Below, in pieces: positions 63,972-64,000 of a stretch of DNA of 64,000 bases. This DNA is from Methylomonas sp. (lineage in GTDB: Bacteria; Pseudomonadota; Gammaproteobacteria; Methylococcales; Methylomonadaceae). The DNA is taken from contig PERU01000002.1 of NCBI GenBank assembly GCA_002928965.1, forward strand, positions 154,335-218,334, read 5' to 3'. The translations under genes and the position numbers were made by a program. The first letter of the stretch is position 1. Every line of letters begins with the position of its first letter. The notes under the pieces were generated by a model. It searched no databases. It was not told where the DNA came from and saw only the letters and a program-made list of their open reading frames with translations.

Positions 63972-64000
63972 GCGTTCCCCGTACCCACGGGGCTGAACCG
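63972..64000 (+). CRISPR. First repeat of a type I-E CRISPR array (array continues outside)
   Basis: The last 29 bases fit a type I-E repeat: GCGTTCCCCGT, a short loop, ACGGGG, and CTGAACCG. The arms CCCCGT and ACGGGG form the Cas6e hairpin. Orientation matches cas genes on the forward strand with the leader upstream. Only one repeat is visible, so spacers cannot be read. Confidence 0.88.

Overview
The window looks like chromosomal DNA of a gammaproteobacterial methylotroph, most likely a methanotroph of the Methylococcales. This is an inference from gene content: a flavoprotein plus dihydropteroate-synthase-like pair of the tetrahydromethanopterin type (46581-48532), a class I adenylate cyclase end, a SUF operon with an Rrf2 regulator and SufU, an exosortase A exopolysaccharide locus and mid-range GC. 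No rRNA or tRNA gene was seen, so the taxonomy is not proven.

Layout. 2-1219 is the 3' end of a class I adenylate cyclase. 1841-4698 holds a WbpL/WbpM-like pair that starts glycan synthesis. 4890-7779 is a three-gene reverse operon of unknown function (a secreted or membrane von Willebrand A protein and two small membrane-anchored helical proteins). 8012-34825 is a large exosortase A (XrtA) exopolysaccharide region in five blocks: a forward block (deacetylase, O-ligase, flippase, WbsX-like, methyltransferase, glycosyltransferase); a reverse block (aminotransferase, acyltransferase, methyltransferase, two GT2 enzymes, TPR protein); a forward block (acyl carrier protein, two Uma2 nucleases interleaved with the two exosortase-associated hydrolases, glycosyltransferase); a reverse block (AMP ligase, PLP decarboxylase, acyltransferase, deacetylase, ATP-grasp, tyrosine phosphatase); and finally XrtA-EpsI and ManC. 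No PEP-CTERM substrate protein was recognised inside the window.

34981-36318 is a CorA-type transporter with an MgtE-like front end. 36397-44826 is the SUF iron-sulphur operon (regulator, sufB, sufC, sufD, sufS, sufU, then rsmJ and a Rieske ferredoxin). It is broken between sufB and sufC by about 1 kb of nested inverted repeats and between sufD and sufS by a reverse Uma2 gene. 44848-46431 is a MinD-like ATPase with a long unknown tail. 46581-48532 is the pterin pair. 48825-51013 is a truncated haemoglobin and a ferredoxin-type reductase, divergent from a cysteine-rich HTH regulator.

51612-64000 is a type I-E CRISPR-Cas locus: a WYL regulator with a palindromic site upstream, a toxin-antitoxin pair and a DUF2442 gene, then cas3-cse1-cse2-cas7-cas5-cas6e, a BrnT/BrnA pair whose toxin is frameshifted, a second Phd/RelE-type pair with a perfect 20-bp palindrome, then cas1-cas2, a leader with an IHF-like site, and the first CRISPR repeat at the window edge. 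All genes from 52994 to 63891 lie on one strand with mostly tiny gaps. The toxin-antitoxin pairs therefore sit inside the cas transcription unit, between interference and adaptation genes. This is the most unusual arrangement in the window.

Intergenic DNA carries several families of palindromic MITE-like repeats. Starts were moved from the longest open frame wherever a better ATG or ribosome binding site was visible; these choices are given with each gene.
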